Source: Fistulifera solaris (Eukaryota; Bacillariophyta; Bacillariophyceae; Naviculales; Stauroneidaceae). From it: a stretch of DNA of 64,000 nucleotides. Both the position numbers and the translations under genes were made by a program. The DNA is taken from the NCBI GenBank assembly GCA_030295235.1, contig AP026137.1, positions 744,001 to 808,000 of the forward strand, written 5' to 3'. Each line of letters begins with the position of its first letter. The stretch's first letter is position 1. Below are positions 21,905-32,187 of the stretch, piece by piece. A model generated the notes under the pieces. That model made no database searches and was not told where the DNA came from. It worked only from the letters and a program-made list of their open reading frames with translations.

Positions 21905-23697
21905 CTATCGAACTACAGTGACTCGACCGCTTGAATTTCCTCCGACAACAATCAAATGATCAGTTGATGGATGAAAACAACAGCGACTAGCCACAGCCGT
22001 TAGAGCGTCACCAGAGATTCCACGTAGTAGCTCCGTTTCGGGAGAAAAGATCTCAATGCGGCGAGGGCGGGCCATACTACCGACGCAGAAAATATCCAGC
22101 GAGGGATGCCACCGGGCATTGAAAGTAGTGAGCCACCGTCCTGTCTTATTATCGTGTCGTATACTCTTCCATGGCTTGGTTGGCTTACTGCTGCTCTTCT
22201 CGAGATGAAAGTCCTTGATAATGTCCAGCTTGTCGCTCATTGTTGTGGCCACAACAAACTGGCCTTTGGTGAAAAGTAAGCACTGTTGATGGACTTTCCG
22301 CCAAAGTACTCGGCGACAGGAACGTCTCGATTTTTCGACAAGTTACGCAAGTCCCACAATTTGACCGTACAATCGAGACCCCCCGATATCATCGAACAAC
22401 CGTTCGGGTGAAGGCTGACGTAATTGACTCGTGAGAGGGCACTGCAAAGGAGAGCCATCCACGCTTCTTCATCCAGTACTTACCTTAGGGTGTTGATCTT
22501 CTTTTCACTCCATTGACGATTAAATGTTACCTGACCTTTGGACCTCAAATCAACATGCAAGGCTGTCCCGATAGAAGTCGATACGAAAAAGCACTGATCC
22601 GTCATGAATCGACTATCAATGCACGCGTATTGCGTCCAAAAGCTGTAGCCGGTGTCTAAATTATAGCCAAGATGATCTTTGCCGAACGACTCATCCACTG
22701 TCGCAAAATGCTGGACCATGGATTCCTTTTCGACATCAAACACACGCACCGTCCCATCGTACGAGCCAGACAGTAGTTTGGAACCAGAACTAGTCCACTC
22801 CAAGCAGCTGACAGCTCCCGAATGGTATTTGAACAAATGGACACCATCATTCACTTTTGAGGCACCATCGACATTCCATATTCCGACGTAGCCTGATTTG
22901 TCACCCGCAGCTGCAATGACTTGATCTGAAGATGGATGAACCGCGATGCCATAAATTCGGTCGGGAACCACTTTCGCAGCACATTTATCCACGTCGTCCA
23001 CTGACAATTCATTCAAAGCAGTTTTCAACCAGTCTTCATCGGGTTTCTCATCGTTGCCGAGTGAACGCACGGATTTCGGGCTGACGTGATTGTTGGCCAT
23101 CTTTCTGTCAATGAGGGGAACCAGTTCATCACGCACAAATTTGATCGCGGTTTCAACAGATGACTCTTGCACCCATTTCGACCCAGTGAGCTCGACAGCT
23201 TTTTCAATCGAAAGATCTTCGCCGTCATTGACGCGATTTCGATAGTACTCTTGCCTCACATTTTGTTTCTCTTCAACGTCGCCTTCCGTGGACTTGGTGT
23301 TCCCATCGCTAGCAATGGTGAAACGACCCGCACTCTCGTTTTCAACGTAAATATTCTCCGATTCAATTCCGGCTATGCGTTTCGATTTTCGACGTTCTGT
23401 AGGAGTCACTTCGACCTTGCGTTTCTTGATGCCTTGCGAGGCCGCCGGTTTGCGCTTCATTTGCATCTCCGCGAGTTCTTCTTTCGCCGTCAAAAGTCCA
23501 GATTCTCGTAGCATTTGTTGGTTGCGCTGGCGTTTCGCGTTCACCATCTCTTGATACGTGTCGTAAACGACTCCTTCGAACGAATATACTTCAGGCGACA
23601 ACACATCGTCGCCCGATTCTTCCTTCGGCTGGCTCCTCGTCGTCCTTTTCGGGGAAGATGCAGTTTGCGAAGTTGCGGAAGCCTTTCTTCGTGCCAT
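21905..23697 (-). CDS. WDR76: WDR76-like WD40 protein, one frame break
   Basis: About 583 residues. Exon 1 is 23697-22484 and exon 2 is 22441-21905; the intron is only 42 nt but has perfect signals (GTAAGTACT...TTTGCAG). The N-terminal 230 residues are basic and low complexity (KRKVEVTPTERRKSKRIAG), as in WDR76 and its yeast relative Cmr1, which act in DNA damage and replication stress. WD40 repeats follow: RIYGIAVHPSSDQVIAAAGD, YVGIWNVD, HSGAVSCLEWTSSGSKLLSG and DGTVRVFDVE; exon 2 continues NYVSLHPNGCSMISGGLD and CTVKLWDLR. The frame breaks at T3 22265-22267 (one base too few); restoring it gives FSPKGQFVVATTMSDKLD. DDB2 is the other candidate family, less likely given the N-terminus. Confidence 0.8.
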
Positions 23698-24198
23698 CTT
23701 GCTTTTCTTTAACGTTCAAGGCAAGGTACAGGCAGTATGTTGATATGAAATGTTATTTTTGTCGTTATTTGTTTCCAAAAGATGTGCTGATGATTCACTC
23801 GACAAAAAAATGACATGCCAGCACACACGTTTTTTTTTTTATTTCGTTCCGCCTTTTTTTACACCGTTCTCGTGTAAGGATTGTACTCTGAAGCATATAG
23901 TCTCACTTGGTCACACCGCGATAAACCTAGGATGCCATTATTTTTTAGTTTTCATAACACTAGTCTACATAGGCAAAATATTGTCATCTCACCGTGTGGA
24001 AGCATTAAATATTTCTCTGGCTATCGATAAAAACTTGTAAATAATGTTTATCACGCTTGGTCCTCTAAAAAATACAACTGCGGCAATTGTGTGTGTGTGT
24101 GTGTGTGCAGTATTTTATAGATTCTCCTGGATACACTGTGCAAGTCATGCATTGGGAAGAAGCAAAATCCATCGACTGGACGGCGAAAATTTTCTTGA
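23698..24198. other. Intergenic region with (GT)n microsatellite
   Basis: A 501-bp gap between two minus-strand genes. It contains T-rich tracts near 23828-23860 and a (GT) run at 24089-24107. No gene recognised. Confidence 0.5.
24089..24107. repeat. (GT)n microsatellite
   Basis: Nine to ten uninterrupted GT dinucleotides downstream of the COP9 subunit 3 stop codon, in its probable 3' flank. Confidence 0.95.
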
Positions 24199-25745
24199 TT
24201 AGATGATCGCATTTTCAACTTCCTTCGGCGCCGCTTTCGATGATTTCTCTCGACCGTATTTGCTGTTTTCTTTCCGAACCAGCGAAATAAATTTGCTAGA
24301 AGCTGCAACGGTAACATCTAGTTCGCGAACCATGAAAGCAAGCTGCATCATGTCCGCCGTAGATTCATCCACGTTCGTATTAGGAAATGGTGGTAATGTC
24401 ACAATAGCAGTTCCTGCGTCCGTTTCCTGGATATCAATTTCCCAGGCATGGTCGACCGCCAACTGGAGCAATAGACACCGCGCGGCGTCCACTTCGACTT
24501 GTAGCATTCCGGCTAGTTGCTCGAGTGGAATTACCGTATAAATGGAAGAGAGCTGGTACACATGTCGCCGTATCAAGGCCTGTTGGCATTGCTGAACCAT
24601 CCCGTAATTCCCATCCTCGACAAATACATCTTTGCTTTCATCCACCAGTCGAGCAAATGCCGCGCGGTCGACGTTGACAAAATCTTTCACAAGGTACCCG
24701 TAGATTGACATGTTCACAGCTTGATTTTTCTTTTCATCAAACTTCTCCGCCCTGATGCCTTCTGCCTCGACGGCATCATGATCGTCATCGCCGATGGGTG
24801 TTGTCGCTTCCACCATGTGAACTATTTCGGGGTTTTCTTCCGGTTCGCTCGCAGCGCTCGGCGGCTGCATACAAAGTGCGAGATTGATCAAGCGATTCAA
24901 GCGCTCCGAGACAGTTTTCGGAAACGCTAGAGGATCAAAGGGGTCCGATACATATCCCTGTTCTGCGAGACGTAAGCATTGTACGAGCACCATTTTTCTT
25001 CCACGCGGCAATCTGGATTGCCGAAACAGCATCACCAGGAACCGATAAACAAGTCCAAAAACACCGCACAGCCAAACGCTTGCTACCGCAAGCCATGTGA
25101 ATACAGCCTCGTAAGTAATAGTAACGCAGGACGTGTGTTACCGTGACCAACGAAGAAGGTCTGGGCCAAGTTTCGCCTACATGTGACTCCGCAAACGAGT
25201 ACTGTTCCGCGAAAATACATGCTTGCAAGAACTCCACGTGAAGGGGGTGCAGTGATTGGGCCGGTGGAAGGTGCTGCGAGAGAACCGCAAGGATCCCCGA
25301 CTTGGATATTTCAGTTCGAGGTTGACATTGACTCACGGCAAACCCGATTGTCTTTTATTTTAAGAAGAACGAGAAAAAAGGAAAATATGAGTGCACGTGG
25401 GAGAGACGTATTATGGCAGAAATATATGTTCATTCGCATAGTACGTACGCTCACAATGGTAGACAACGACTGCGAAGCGTCGTTTTCCCGGGACGCGACT
25501 GCCCTGTTATCCGCATGTGCCTCAGCCACGGAGGCATTCGAAATAGCAACATGGTAAGCGGGAAACTGCTTTGCTACAGCGTAGAGATAAGGAGCACAAA
25601 GATCCGTTGACTGCTTGAGAAGAGAAACGATTTCCCCCGACAACAAGTGCAATGCCTGAGGAGAAGGGTCGCTTTGTGCGATTGATTGTAGAAAGGCCAA
25701 AGGCGTTCCCGATGCGCCCGCAGCTGCCGAAGCTTCCGTAGACAT
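24199..25745 (-). CDS. COPS3: COP9 signalosome subunit 3, one frame break
   Basis: CSN3 is a scaffold subunit of the COP9 signalosome, which removes NEDD8 from cullin ubiquitin ligases. Exons are 25745-25449 and 25300-24199; the 148-nt intron (GTACGTAC...ATCCAAG) is phase 0. Recognisable parts are VLRYYYLRGCIHMACGSKRL, CLRLAEQGYV, DFVNVDRAAFARLVDES, NYGMVQQCQQALIRRHVYQL, and the PCI winged-helix part SSIYTVIPLEQLAGML. The frame changes at T5 24993-24997 (one too many), restoring AAWKKMVLVQC. The corrected length is about 465 residues, slightly longer than animal CSN3. The acceptor is less certain than the donor. Acidic loop at 24740-24830. Confidence 0.8.
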
Positions 25746-26094
25746 ATCTTATAATCTATGATAGTATTTGATAGACGCCTGAAAGGATGTTACAGAACAG
25801 AAGACACGAAACCTTTCCCTTATGCGATCATTGTGGCAGCGTTTTTGCGGTGCGGGTGCGGAACGATGCGAGCGCGTAATAATAAAGTCGTGACTAAAAA
25901 CAGTCGTGACAAATGTCACCTACACTTTGGCCTATAGTAACGCTAAAGGGGAACGACCGAAATGATTATTGACGTGGAGAATCACGATCTCCTTTTGCCA
26001 ATGCATCTAAAAGCAAGTAAGTTAAGACCACTAATTTCGGTAACTTCGTGGTTATTAAAATGTGAAGAGTTAACTTACGAAAAGGATGAATAAT
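25746..26094. other. Intergenic region with hairpin-repeat tail
   Basis: A 349-bp gap. Positions about 25890-25945 match the tail of a dispersed repeat family seen elsewhere in the window (CAGTCGTGAC followed by CCTACACTTTGGCCTATAG). Nothing else recognised. Confidence 0.5.
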
Positions 26095-27725
26095 CTAATC
26101 TTGCGTACTGAGCTGCATGTATTCCGTCAAGACTCCACGATGACCTCCATCGCCGCCAGCAAACGCATGTCGTGGAAGATCGTTGCGCTGTTGAACAAAA
26201 TAATTCCATCCTGCATAAATGCATCCACCAAGTAGGATAAGGAAAAAAGTCCATTTCAAAAAGTGCAAAAACGGATGTCGTCGAGGACGCGGAGCCGAGT
26301 GTTTCTTCTTTTCTTCTTCTTCGTGTCTATGTTTGCGCGCGGCCTCGCAAGAGCCAAGTTCCACACAACCGGCGACATCGCTTGTACACCAAGAACACGA
26401 ATAACACACTGGTGGCGTGACGTTGAAGGCCATGTTCTGGCAAATGTTCTCAAACAACGTGTTGGCTGTCAAAACACTTTCGTAAAGCACGGAATCAACC
26501 GCCATGGCAGGGTATTGAAGAATTTCGTTACTTTCCCGTGAATGCATAGCTCGATCCAGCTTCGAATTGGTAGCGTTAGAGTCCACAGATCCGGACTCTT
26601 CCATGCACTTCTCAATAGCTTTCTCATTAAACCCAGCCTGTTTCAGTACCTCGCTGATACACTTCGGATCAGAAAATCGTGTTGTAGGTTTCTCGGTTTG
26701 GTGCTGATCGTCGAAATTATGGTAACACTGGTGCTGAAAGCGTTGAGCGTAGTCGAAGAACTTTTCATGCTCTTTCGTTTCCCAGAGACATTGCCGGCGC
26801 AACGATTCGATCACACTATCGCGTCCCGTAATATTCTTTTCAATATCCGCCGGATTGCAGTAGCGTCCGTGGTTGGTACAATGTGTTGTGCACGACAAAT
26901 CGGGAGTGTTGGCATTGCATCGCCAGCCTTTGTATCCGTTGATGATGTAAGGATGCCAATGAAGTTCGGCGTGTTGCTTCAATTCAGGGTAAACTTTTCC
27001 CCACTCCCACAGCCAGTAACGTGAATACATATCCGTTGGCGAAGTCCAAACTTCGTACGATGACATCTGATAGTCGACATAATCCAGACGAAGCTCCATC
27101 ATCACATGTTGATTATCGTGACGCAAAGCCTTGACGATCTTATCACCAGCCGACTTTCGTACTAGCACCGTGTGGATCGCAATATCGCCACCGGATCCAT
27201 TATCTTTCAACGAGGGATCATATTCCTCACACTGCTGTCCTTCTTCTTTCTCACAATCCGTATCTGTGCAAAGACATTCCGTATCGACGAGAAAGAGGGC
27301 CGCCGCTCCTAAATTCTGCGCCGTTCTCGCTTGACGCACGGCGCTGCAGTCCCGAGCAAAGTGCGCCACGAGAAAGAACGGAGTCGAAGGTTTCCATGGC
27401 AAATCCTCCTTTTCGGGGTCCGGGTGCACGCGTGTGGCGTTCATGTAATCGAGCGACTCGCATAGATGCAATCCGTAAAAGTAAGCCGGTAACAACGTAT
27501 TTCCCATGGATGACGCTTTCCCTATGGGTGACAGAACATGTGACATTTCGACATTCGACAAGTGATTTGGCGACTGAGGAACGAAGCACACGAAGTGAGC
27601 AAGAGAAAGAGAGTTCTTATATTTATCAATTCATTCGTGATTTGACGTACATGGATCAACAGCTTGCTGATTGTTGCCGAAGACACGAAAAGCGGCGCAA
27701 GCGACAAAAACAGCAGCCAGTTCAT
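26095..27725 (-). CDS. Vacuolar sorting receptor (BP80/VSR type)
   Basis: Type I membrane receptor that carries soluble proteins from the Golgi to the vacuole. Exon 1 (27725-27651) encodes just the signal peptide, MNWLLFLSLAPLFVSSA, plus TISKLLIH. A 77-nt phase-0 intron (GTACGTCAA...TTCCTCAG) leads to exon 2 (27573-26095); total about 517 residues. The protease-associated domain (FFLVAHFARDCSAVRQARTA, then GAAALFLVD) is followed by the VSR central region (WGKVYPELKQHAELHWHPY, KCISEVLKQAGF) and Cys-rich segments. The membrane helix is FLKWTFFLILLGGCIYAGW; the cytosolic tail ends EYMQLSTQD. YMQL matches the YxxPhi adaptor-binding motif (YMPL in plants). No frame break. Confidence 0.9.
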
Positions 27726-28484
27726 TTTGAGAAGGATATGTTAGAGATTATCGTGTCTATGGTAAGGAAGCGTTTACTTTGCCTTAGATTTAAATGCATT
27801 GAATGAATTCATCGAACACGATGAACAAAAAAAACGCGGCGTATCTTGGTTCTCTGCGAAAGTGTTTATATTGCGTCACATGACAACGCAGCGCCTAGCT
27901 ATTTGAAACGCGTGATTTTGTCCGTAAGGTATTCGATTGTATCAGCTAAACTTACTGTAGAGGCCAAGTAAAAGCTCTGTTTTCACCATAGTCCCGAAGT
28001 ATCAGCTCAAATTTTCCAAGACTAGAAGTGAGTCATGAACCAATGTTCTTCCGAGCAAGACTGCTACCTAACGTTCACTGCTTGGGCCAACATACCAAGA
28101 GCTATTGGCTCATCTTATGGTCTTATAAATAATACAGACAACATTTTCAACACAGATGCGATTCGTAACGTCGCCAAAACTTGTGAATCGCTGGTTGACT
28201 GATTGACGATATGCCCAAAGTGTTATCCGTTTTTCGCCACGACTGTAAGTACTTGAGTCATGAATCAAGTTTTCTCGTTCTCGTGTGTCATTGTTAAGGA
28301 TTATTCATTCATTCGTCATAGATGCCAATAAAGATTAGCAAAAGAACAAAAAATCTCATCAACCTTTCTATTATTTTTTAAGAAGACAAATGTATAAATC
28401 TAGCGTCTTTAACAAATCGACATCAAAAGATTTCGTGACTAAAGGCACGTCACAACAAAACCAAACAAAGAAAAATCCGAGCGT
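27726..28484. other. Intergenic region occupied largely by dispersed repeat
   Basis: A 759-bp gap upstream of the sorting receptor. About 28010-28270 is a minus-strand copy of a repeat family also found near 52.8 kb, with a nested second tail. The rest shows no gene. Confidence 0.55.
28010..28270 (-). repeat. Dispersed hairpin-repeat copy (related to 52.76 kb)
   Basis: Read on the minus strand, 28195-28010 aligns over about 185 bp with 52757-52943: shared blocks include GACGTTACGAATCGCA, then ATTTATAAGACCATAAGATG against ATAATACGACCGTAAGATG, TTGGCC, and GGTTCATGACTCACT with AGTCTTGGA at the end. A second tail with TTCATGACTC and CAGTCGTGG lies at 28270-28210 on the same strand. It has no coding capacity. 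Confidence 0.75.
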
Positions 28485-30960
28485 TCACTCGGCCATTGCC
28501 GACTGCTTTGTTAGCTGCGTTTCGTCAAACTGCTTCGGGGCTTCTTGTTCGTCCACCATAGCAATATCCTTCTCATAGGGCTCAAGCCAGGGAAGTGTGA
28601 ACAGCGGTGCGCCCATGCAGTTCTCCAACATTTGGACGAGCGCAAAGACAAAGATGGACCCGACAAAAGCAGAAAGAGAATCTACACCAGTGTAGTCCTC
28701 GTACTGCTCTTGCACACAGGGTTCCACAGCGGGATCCCAAAGATTCGTCACATTCTCGTCAAAGAACGGAGGGAAAAGCGAACTGGCAGCAGTGCCGTAA
28801 TCGTAGAACTCGGGCTTGTCGAACGGATAAATATAAAAGCCGTCTTTAGGAAGAACGAATTGGAGGGTGGTGCGCGCAATGGCGCCAAACAGGACGGAAC
28901 AAAGAGCAGCCCGAGGACTGGGATTGTTGACGTAGAAGCAAGCGACGAGTGAAGGGACCACCGTTGCGAGGACGATATCAAAGGCAACAATGAGAAGACC
29001 GCCCGTTTCACCCGCAGCGCCGTCGTTCGATCTGTAAAATGATGCAATACATGCTGAAGTAATTGTGAATGGCACTGTCGCAATTCGAGCGGCCATAAGC
29101 AAGTTTTTGCTGGTGATCAAACCGGGGAAGAATGGATCCAGTTGCCGGACAACATTATGAGAAAAGACAGTACCCATGGCTAGAATGGCTCCATCAGCAG
29201 TCGACATGGATGCTGCCACGATACCGATTAAGCCCCAAGCGCCCAGAACAGGCGGTGCGTCGCGCGTCAAAAGCTTCATAAAAGCTTTCTTATCAGGAAC
29301 CCAGGCTCCGCACGTCGGTAGGCCCAAAATCTCGGAACAAGAGTCAGCCTCAAATTCAGCATAGACAGAGTCAGGGCCGTAGTCTGTCCAAGTGAAAATT
29401 TTTTGTGAGTAAAAAGATGAATTTGGATAAAGTCGTGTTCTGTTCTTGACTTACGGTATCTAGTGATTGCTCCCAGGTAAGAAAAGGGAACACCTATGAA
29501 AATTGTGAAGAGGCCGCCAAGGAAACAAGCACGCTGCGCCGCAGAGGGATTTTTGGCGGCCATGCAACGAACTTGGAAGTCGAGAGCACCCACTAAAACA
29601 AATACGTGAGCGAGCAGCGTGGCGTGCCTTACTACATAGCATACAGATCGATGACTTACAATTTCCGAACATGAGAATAAAGATGGTGCACCAGTTCCAA
29701 AAGATGCCGTTTGGAAAGGGAGAAAGCGCCTGCGAATCGGTCATTTGATTGGAGAAAACAGGCTTGTCGCCGAATGGATACGCTCCGTTCTGAAATGAAA
29801 TTGTAACGTGAGATTCAACTCACCGCGAAACTAACTTTATACCATCGACGTGAAACTTACATCAGCTCGACAGTTCTCTCCGTTTGCATCGCACCACTTC
29901 GCAGCGTTATAACAACAGCCATCGACGTTCGTGCAAGGGACACCGTCGTACATTTGACACGATGCTTCGTCGGGGTAGACGTACCCAGGAAACCCAATCG
30001 AAACGGGAGGCGCGCTCTGTTCGGCATTGACGATGAACCAGTAGGTCACAACGATAATTCCTGTATCATCCGAAAGTGAGATGACGAAATGCTTTAAACT
30101 TATTATAAATGAAAAAATGCGAACTTACCTGTCCACCCCAATCCGCATTGCAAGATATCCGTGTAGGCAATAGAGAAAAGTCCTCCGCTTACTGTGTAAC
30201 CCCACACGATGGCGGCACCTAGCCAGATGGCGTGTCTATCGGGAATATCCCACACGTAGGCGGTGATGACGCCGATTCCGACCAGGTTACCGGCGAGAAG
30301 CATGAGAAAGGAACAGATGGTGGCACCCGAGGTCAGAAGCTCGACAATTTTCCCATATCGTCTTCCAAGTACATCTGGAAGAGTCAAAGCTCTTTCAGCG
30401 TTCATCCCTTTGCGAGCAGAAGACCGTTCAGAATGAGAGAACATCCAAGACCGATGGGAATTGCCGCTCCGTCGTAAAAGTGATACTTGTAGGATAGATC
30501 GACATTACCCAACAAAGAGTTTGAATCGATCGACTGTGCGCCAAGTGTGATTGCGACAATCCACAAGGGAAGAGAATGACCAGCAACAAAGTAGTTTTCG
30601 GCTTCGCCTTTGACCAAAAAAATACGTCATGATGCCGCAAGAAAAAGATATAGCGATAGATATTCCGACAGCAATGGCAAAGCCAAAACTAGGCTCTGAC
30701 GAAAGGGAAATGGAACAAAGAGAGGCGTGAGTGGTAGTTTCTTATTCATATCGAAGCAATCTCAAAGCGCACTTACTGCCGACGGGCTCGGGGCACGGAA
30801 TGCCGCACACATCATTTTGACAGCAAGAATCGGCGGCAGGAATGGGCCCTCCAACAATGGCTTCGAACTCTGCATTCAGTTCGGGATCAGCAATGCAGTC
30901 GGCTGCAACTTTAGCGGCACAAAACACTCCAGTGAGTGCTGCCACGACAAAAGAACGCAT
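28485..30960 (-). CDS. Sodium:solute symporter family protein, copy 1 (two frame breaks)
   Basis: Six exons: 30960-30777, 30695-30129, 30060-29861, 29789-29660, 29592-29455 and 29383-28485, all with GT-AG introns of 65-120 nt. Total 2,118 bases, about 705 residues. A signal peptide (MRSFVVAALTGVFCAAKVAA) precedes a Cys-rich luminal segment (CCQNDVCGIPCPEPV), then SSS helices: GEAENYFVAGHSLPLWI, LGAQSIDSNSLLGNVDLSY, MLLAGNLVGIGVITAYVW, SGGLFSIAYTD, MSTADGAILAMGTVFSHN. A second Cys-rich loop (CTNVDGCCYNAAKWC) sits between helices. The frame breaks at A7 30616-30622 (one too many) and C3 30406-30408 (one too few). The substrate is unknown; DUR3-type urea transport is one possibility but key motifs are not clear. 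Paralogue at 34.8-37.3 kb. Confidence 0.85.
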
Positions 30961-32187
30961 GATGAACAGATTATCTCAGATGTTTGTCATGCAAAAAAGA
31001 TCGATAAGAGTTGCTCCGCTCCGTAAAAAGTAAAAAGAACAAGATCGTTTGGATGTGATAACCTCGCGTCACAACCAGGGGCCATCATCGTCCCAACTTC
31101 CGCTCAAAAGAGCGGAAGTTTCAAACTTCGCGATCTTTAATGCATGTTTAATGAGGCAACTTGTGTACTGCCATCAAGTAGCGGGAAATTTCTGTATAGT
31201 CGGAAAGAGTAGAAACTTGAAGGTTTTCTGAGTACCAAAGTAACTTCAAACTTCGACGGAATTCCAGAAAACGTTGCTCACATTTTGTAACCTTATTATA
31301 TCCCAACCCCAAAAAAAGGTAGAACGTTCTACTTTTTTTCTGTCACGAATAGCGGTCGACTGAAGGATGGTAGAACGATTCTACCATTTTTTCGCGTAGA
31401 AATGTACCAGACCTGTACGTAGACGAAATACACAAAAAATCAAAAATGTTTTTTCTCATTTATAAAAGCAACATCATATTTCTCTTTGTCATGCATGAAA
31501 GGATGTTTATTTTAACTTTTGAAAAAAGCAAAGAATCACCTAAAAACAACATTTTAAATATACGGCAAAAGGGTTAAGGTTATTTATTGAGGAGTTTCAC
31601 CCTGGATTACACGTATTTTGTACGGTAAAAAAAGGTAGAAAGTTCTGCGATTTTTTCCAGTACCAGAAAATTTTTTTCTACAGGGTTTCTACGGCCGGAG
31701 GTAGAATATTCTACTATTTTTTTAGGGTTGGGATATCGCTTTGTCACTGAAAACTGTGGAAAACTGTACAAAGCAGTAAAAAGTGCGGGGTAACCTTACT
31801 CATAATCGGTCATACGTCACAGGTCATGAGTCGTCAAATGATTGGAAGATGAAACGTGGCGAAAATCTTACAGTATACGTCCTTAGTCCTTAGTCTTGTC
31901 GACCTCCGTCCAAGTTGATTTATCTAGAGTTTAGTTGCTGTTTGCTGTTGAGCGTATCCCATGTCAAGTGTCAAGTAGTGTCAATCAACCTTTGAGGCCA
32001 GAAACGAAAGACTCATTCCAACTTATGCTGCTACGGTGCTTTCGAATCCACAGCAAAGCTCTGCCAAGGAACAAGCTGCAGGACCAGGACAGATCATAGC
32101 CCCAACAGGACAAGCTATTGCGCTACAATAAAACGGAGCACTAAGTTCTTCGGCAGTCCATCCCATTTTGATCTAAATATACCTTTA
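30961..32187. other. Intergenic region holding a TIR element
   Basis: A 1.23-kb gap between the first symporter and DDX10 (both minus). The inverted-repeat element at 31301-31733 fills its middle. Flanks are otherwise non-coding; 31080-31135 contains an inverted CGCTCAAAAGAGCG. Confidence 0.6.
31301..31733. mobile_element. MITE-like element with terminal inverted repeats
   Basis: A 433-bp non-coding, AT-rich element. Its left end, TCCCAACCCC plus a poly-A tract and GGTAGAACGTTCTAC, is the inverse of its right end (GTAGAATATTCTAC, a T tract, then AGGGTTGGGA), so the inverted repeats are about 33 bp and imperfect. Each end is flanked by TA (31299-31300 and 31734-31735), as expected for a TA target duplication. 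Inside are further palindromes of the same kind (GGTAGAACGATTCTACC near 31367). No transposase; the size and ends suggest a non-autonomous Tc1/mariner-like element. Confidence 0.8.

Noticed and set aside
27396-27806. Plus-strand open frame over the sorting receptor start
   Set aside because: It covers the receptor's signal exon and intron on the other strand; composition is that of a shadow.
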